A stretch of 64,000 nucleotides of DNA from Posidoniimonas polymericola (GTDB lineage: Bacteria; Planctomycetota; Planctomycetia; Pirellulales; Lacipirellulaceae), in NCBI RefSeq assembly GCF_007859935.1, contig NZ_SJPO01000003.1, forward strand, positions 454,827 through 518,826, read 5' to 3'. A program made the translations under genes and the position numbers. Within the stretch, counting starts at the first letter, position 1; the number at the start of each line of letters is the position of its first letter. The notes beneath the pieces were generated by a model. It was not told the origin of the DNA. It saw only the letters and a list, made by a program, of their open reading frames with translations, and did not search any database. This document shows positions 62,006 to 64,000 of this stretch, piece after piece.

Positions 62006-62677
62006 GTGCCCGAGAGACTGATTGCGATCGGCGACGTGCACGGCTGTCGCGCCGCGTTGGAGGGCCTGCTCGAGGCGGTTGGCCCCCGCGACGGCGATCG
62101 CTTGGTGCTGCTCGGCGATTACGTCGACCGCGGCCCTGACAGCCGCGGCGTGATCGACCTGATCCTCGAGCTCCGCGAGTCGCACGACGTCGTGACCCTG
62201 ATGGGAAACCACGAGGAGATGATGCTCGGCGTCGTCCAGGGCCGCTCGCCGGCCAGCTGGTGGATGCGTTACGGCGGGAAGGAGACCCTCGCCTCGTACG
62301 ACGAGGGCGCCGACCCCTCGGACCTCCCCAAGTCGCACATCAAGTTCCTCAAGGGGCTGCTCGACTACCACGAGGAGGAAGCGTTCTTCTTCACCCACGG
62401 CAACTACGTGCACAATGAAGAGCTCGACCGCCAGCCGGTCGAGGCCCTCCGCTGGACGAACCTCAACGAGCGGAAGCCTAAGCCGCACAAGAATGGCAAG
62501 ACCGCCATCGTCGGACACTCGTCGCAGAAGTCGGGGGAGATCGTCGACCTCGGCCACCTGGTCTGCATCGACACCTTCTGCCACGGCGGCGGTCGGCTGA
62601 CCGCCATCGACGCCTACACCCGCCGGCTCTGGCAGGTCGACCGCGACGGCCACCCCGTGGAGTCCGGCGGCAAGTAG
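62006..62677 (+). CDS. PPP-family serine/threonine protein phosphatase-like metallophosphatase
   Basis: 223 aa. Starts at GTG 62006, 5 bp after a GAGGA ribosome site. Metal-binding motifs: IAIGDVHGCRAAL, VLLGDYVDRGPDSRGV, LMGNHEEMMLG, FFFTHGNYVHNEE and IVGHSSQKSG, i.e. GDxHG, GDxVDRG, GNHE and the later histidines of PPP phosphatases such as PrpA/B or diadenosine tetraphosphatases. Substrate could be phosphoprotein or Ap4A. Upstream TATGCT (61935-61940) is a possible -10 box. Confidence 0.88.
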   Translation: MPERLIAIGDVHGCRAALEGLLEAVGPRDGDRLVLLGDYVDRGPDSRGVIDLILELRESHDVVTLMGNHEEMMLGVVQGRSPASWWMRYGGKETLASYDEGADPSDLPKSHIKFLKGLLDYHEEEAFFFTHGNYVHNEELDRQPVEALRWTNLNERKPKPHKNGKTAIVGHSSQKSGEIVDLGHLVCIDTFCHGGGRLTAIDAYTRRLWQVDRDGHPVESGGK

Positions 62678-62699
62678 CCCGGCGGGCGTCGATCAGCCG

Positions 62700-63851
62700 C
62701 TACTCCTCGGCGGGCGCCTCGCTGCGGGCGTCATTGTCCTCGAAATCCATAGCCGCGGAGTTGAGACAGTACCGCAGGCCGCCCGCGGCGACCGGCCCGT
62801 CGTCGAACACGTGGCCCAGGTGGGCGCCGCATTTGGTGCAGCGGATCTCGGTGCGGCGCATGCCGTGCGAGTTGTCGACGACCTCGGTTACGGCGTCCTG
62901 GTCGGCGGTCTTTGTGAAGCTGGGCCAGCCGCAGCCGCTGTCGAATTTTTCGTCGGAGGTGAACAGCAGCTCGCCGCACACGACACACTTGTAGTCGCCG
63001 GCCTCGGTCTTGTTCCAGTACATGTTCTGGAACGGACGCTCGGTGCCGGACTCCTGCGTGACAAACCACTGCAGGTCTGACAGCCGCTGCTTGAGCTCCG
63101 CTTTGCTCTCTGCGGTGCCGGGCTTTCCGCTCTTCGGCTTGTTATCACCCTCACTCTTCTTGGGGGCGTTCTTGAGCTTGTCGCCGAAAACCTTGCGGAA
63201 CTTTTCCAACTTCGGGCCGATCACCGCGCGGCAGTAGCCCTGCTGCGGGTTCAGCGCAAAGTAGTTCTGGTGGTAGTCCTCGGCCGGGAAGAACGACTCG
63301 AACGGGACGATCTCGGTGACGATCGGCCCGTCGAACGCGCCGGTCTTGTCGAGCTTAGCCTTGTACTCCTGGGCGAGCCGCTGCTGCTGGTCGTCGTGGT
63401 AGAAGATGGCCGAGCGGTACTGCGGCCCGACATCCGCCCCCTGGCGGTTTGGCGTGGTGGGGTCGTGCGTCTTCCAGAAGACCTCGAGCAGCGTGGCGTA
63501 GTCGACCTCATTCGGGTCGTAGTGCACCTGCACCGCCTCGGCGTGCTTAGTCTGGCCGCTGCTGACGACCTTGTAAGAGGCGCTCGCGGCGTCGCCGCCG
63601 GTGTAGCCGGAGACCACCTTGGCGACTCCCCGCAGGTCTTGGAACACCGCCTCGGTGCACCAGAAGCAGCCCGAGGCAAAGGTGGCGACCTCGGCCCCTG
63701 CTGGTGGCGGCGCGTCCTGCTGGGCAGCCTGTCGACCAGAATCGGGGGCGTCATCGTTGGGAGGGGTTTGGGCGAACGTCATAATGGCGAGGGCTCCTAG
63801 AGCGACAGCGGCGGCTGCGACCAGCGGCTGACGGGAAACAAGGTGGTGCAT
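62700..63851 (-). CDS. msrAB: Fused methionine sulfoxide reductase MsrA-MsrB, exported
   Basis: Repairs both methionine sulfoxide epimers, 383 aa. Signal peptide or anchor MHHLVSRQPLVAAAAVALGALAIMTFAQ. MsrA (about residues 50-225): catalytic Cys in TFASGCFWCTEAVFQ, HYDPNEVDYATLLEVFWKTHDPT, GPQYRSAIFYHD and the HQNYFALNP block. MsrB (about 255-375): zinc pairs CVVCGELLF and CTKCGAHLGHVF, FDSGCGWPSF, and catalytic Cys in RYCLNSAAMDF. A Lys/Pro-rich linker (KSEGDNKPKSGKPG) joins them. Start ATG 63851. A minus-strand TACAAT (63950-63945) is a possible -10 box ~95 nt upstream. Confidence 0.94.
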   Translation of the reverse strand: MHHLVSRQPLVAAAAVALGALAIMTFAQTPPNDDAPDSGRQAAQQDAPPPAGAEVATFASGCFWCTEAVFQDLRGVAKVVSGYTGGDAASASYKVVSSGQTKHAEAVQVHYDPNEVDYATLLEVFWKTHDPTTPNRQGADVGPQYRSAIFYHDDQQQRLAQEYKAKLDKTGAFDGPIVTEIVPFESFFPAEDYHQNYFALNPQQGYCRAVIGPKLEKFRKVFGDKLKNAPKKSEGDNKPKSGKPGTAESKAELKQRLSDLQWFVTQESGTERPFQNMYWNKTEAGDYKCVVCGELLFTSDEKFDSGCGWPSFTKTADQDAVTEVVDNSHGMRRTEIRCTKCGAHLGHVFDDGPVAAGGLRYCLNSAAMDFEDNDARSEAPAEE

Positions 63852-64000
63852 GGCGGGGGCGCCTTGGGGCGGATGCGGCTGTGCGTGGGGGCTACTGGTC
63901 CTACGCGGGCCAGGCCGCGGCGGTTCTACGCAGTTTGCGTCAACATTGTAGTCCGCCCGGTCGTTGCTGACGCCCACACTTTATGACACGGCGGTGCGTT

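Overview
The window is a high-GC bacterial chromosome segment that fits a planctomycete, probably of the Pirellulales (inference). The reasons are a BBP7-type outer-membrane barrel protein, PEP-CTERM NxxGxxAF-repeat proteins, a fused 3-dehydroquinate dehydratase/shikimate dehydrogenase, zinc-ribbon and membrane-anchored proteins of planctomycete style, and scattered housekeeping genes with few long operons. I see no tRNA, rRNA, CRISPR array, prophage or transposase gene.

Layout. 1-3 kb: two tandem PEP-CTERM paralogues, the first running off the left edge. 3.7-10.3 kb: Cu/Zn superoxide dismutase lipoprotein, a Tat-exported sugar-isomerase-like protein, an exported metallophosphoesterase, and a small signalling cluster (excisionase-HTH/receiver protein, histidine kinase, orphan) behind a strong promoter and a ~320-nt structured leader. 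10.4-14 kb: mnmG, a Uma2-type nuclease, tag, a zinc-ribbon protein. 14-23 kb: BBP7 protein, hisC, hisD, threonine aldolase, an MFS transporter, gamma carbonic anhydrase, glutamate dehydrogenase. 23-29.8 kb: two large membrane-anchored proteins, two copies of a DUF559 gene packed inside 42-bp inverted repeats, and aroF. 29.9-36 kb: a 27-codon small gene with its own promoter and terminator, a glycosyltransferase, membrane proteins, an S9 peptidase, and a pair of Wzz-like lipoproteins. 37-46 kb: comEC, fatty acid desaturase, FAD monooxygenase, rpsO-pnp. 46-56 kb: NtrB/NtrC-like pair, mutL, aroDE fusion, aroK, prepilin peptidase. 56-64 kb: an exported lactonase/esterase pair, a Pro-rich exported protein, the xseB-ispA-dxs isoprenoid cluster, a PPP phosphatase and an MsrA-MsrB fusion.

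Functional threads. Aromatic biosynthesis is represented by aroF, aroDE and aroK, and histidine synthesis by hisC and hisD. Oxidative-stress repair and defence comes from SodC and MsrAB. DNA maintenance and uptake genes are tag, mutL, xseB and comEC. xseB-ispA-dxs keeps the gene order seen in E. coli.

The most unusual property is the density and variety of intergenic palindromic elements: at least ten distinct inverted-repeat types, six of them in two or more copies here, several right at start codons. The best candidates for undescribed biology are the DUF559 inverted-repeat cassettes (27065-27529 and 28228-28687), the apparently leaderless 27-aa gene (29921-30004), the structured leader at 9958-10276 with partial likeness to the c-di-GMP-I (GEMM) riboswitch core, the hairpin family placed next to start codons, and a ~200-bp MITE-like element.
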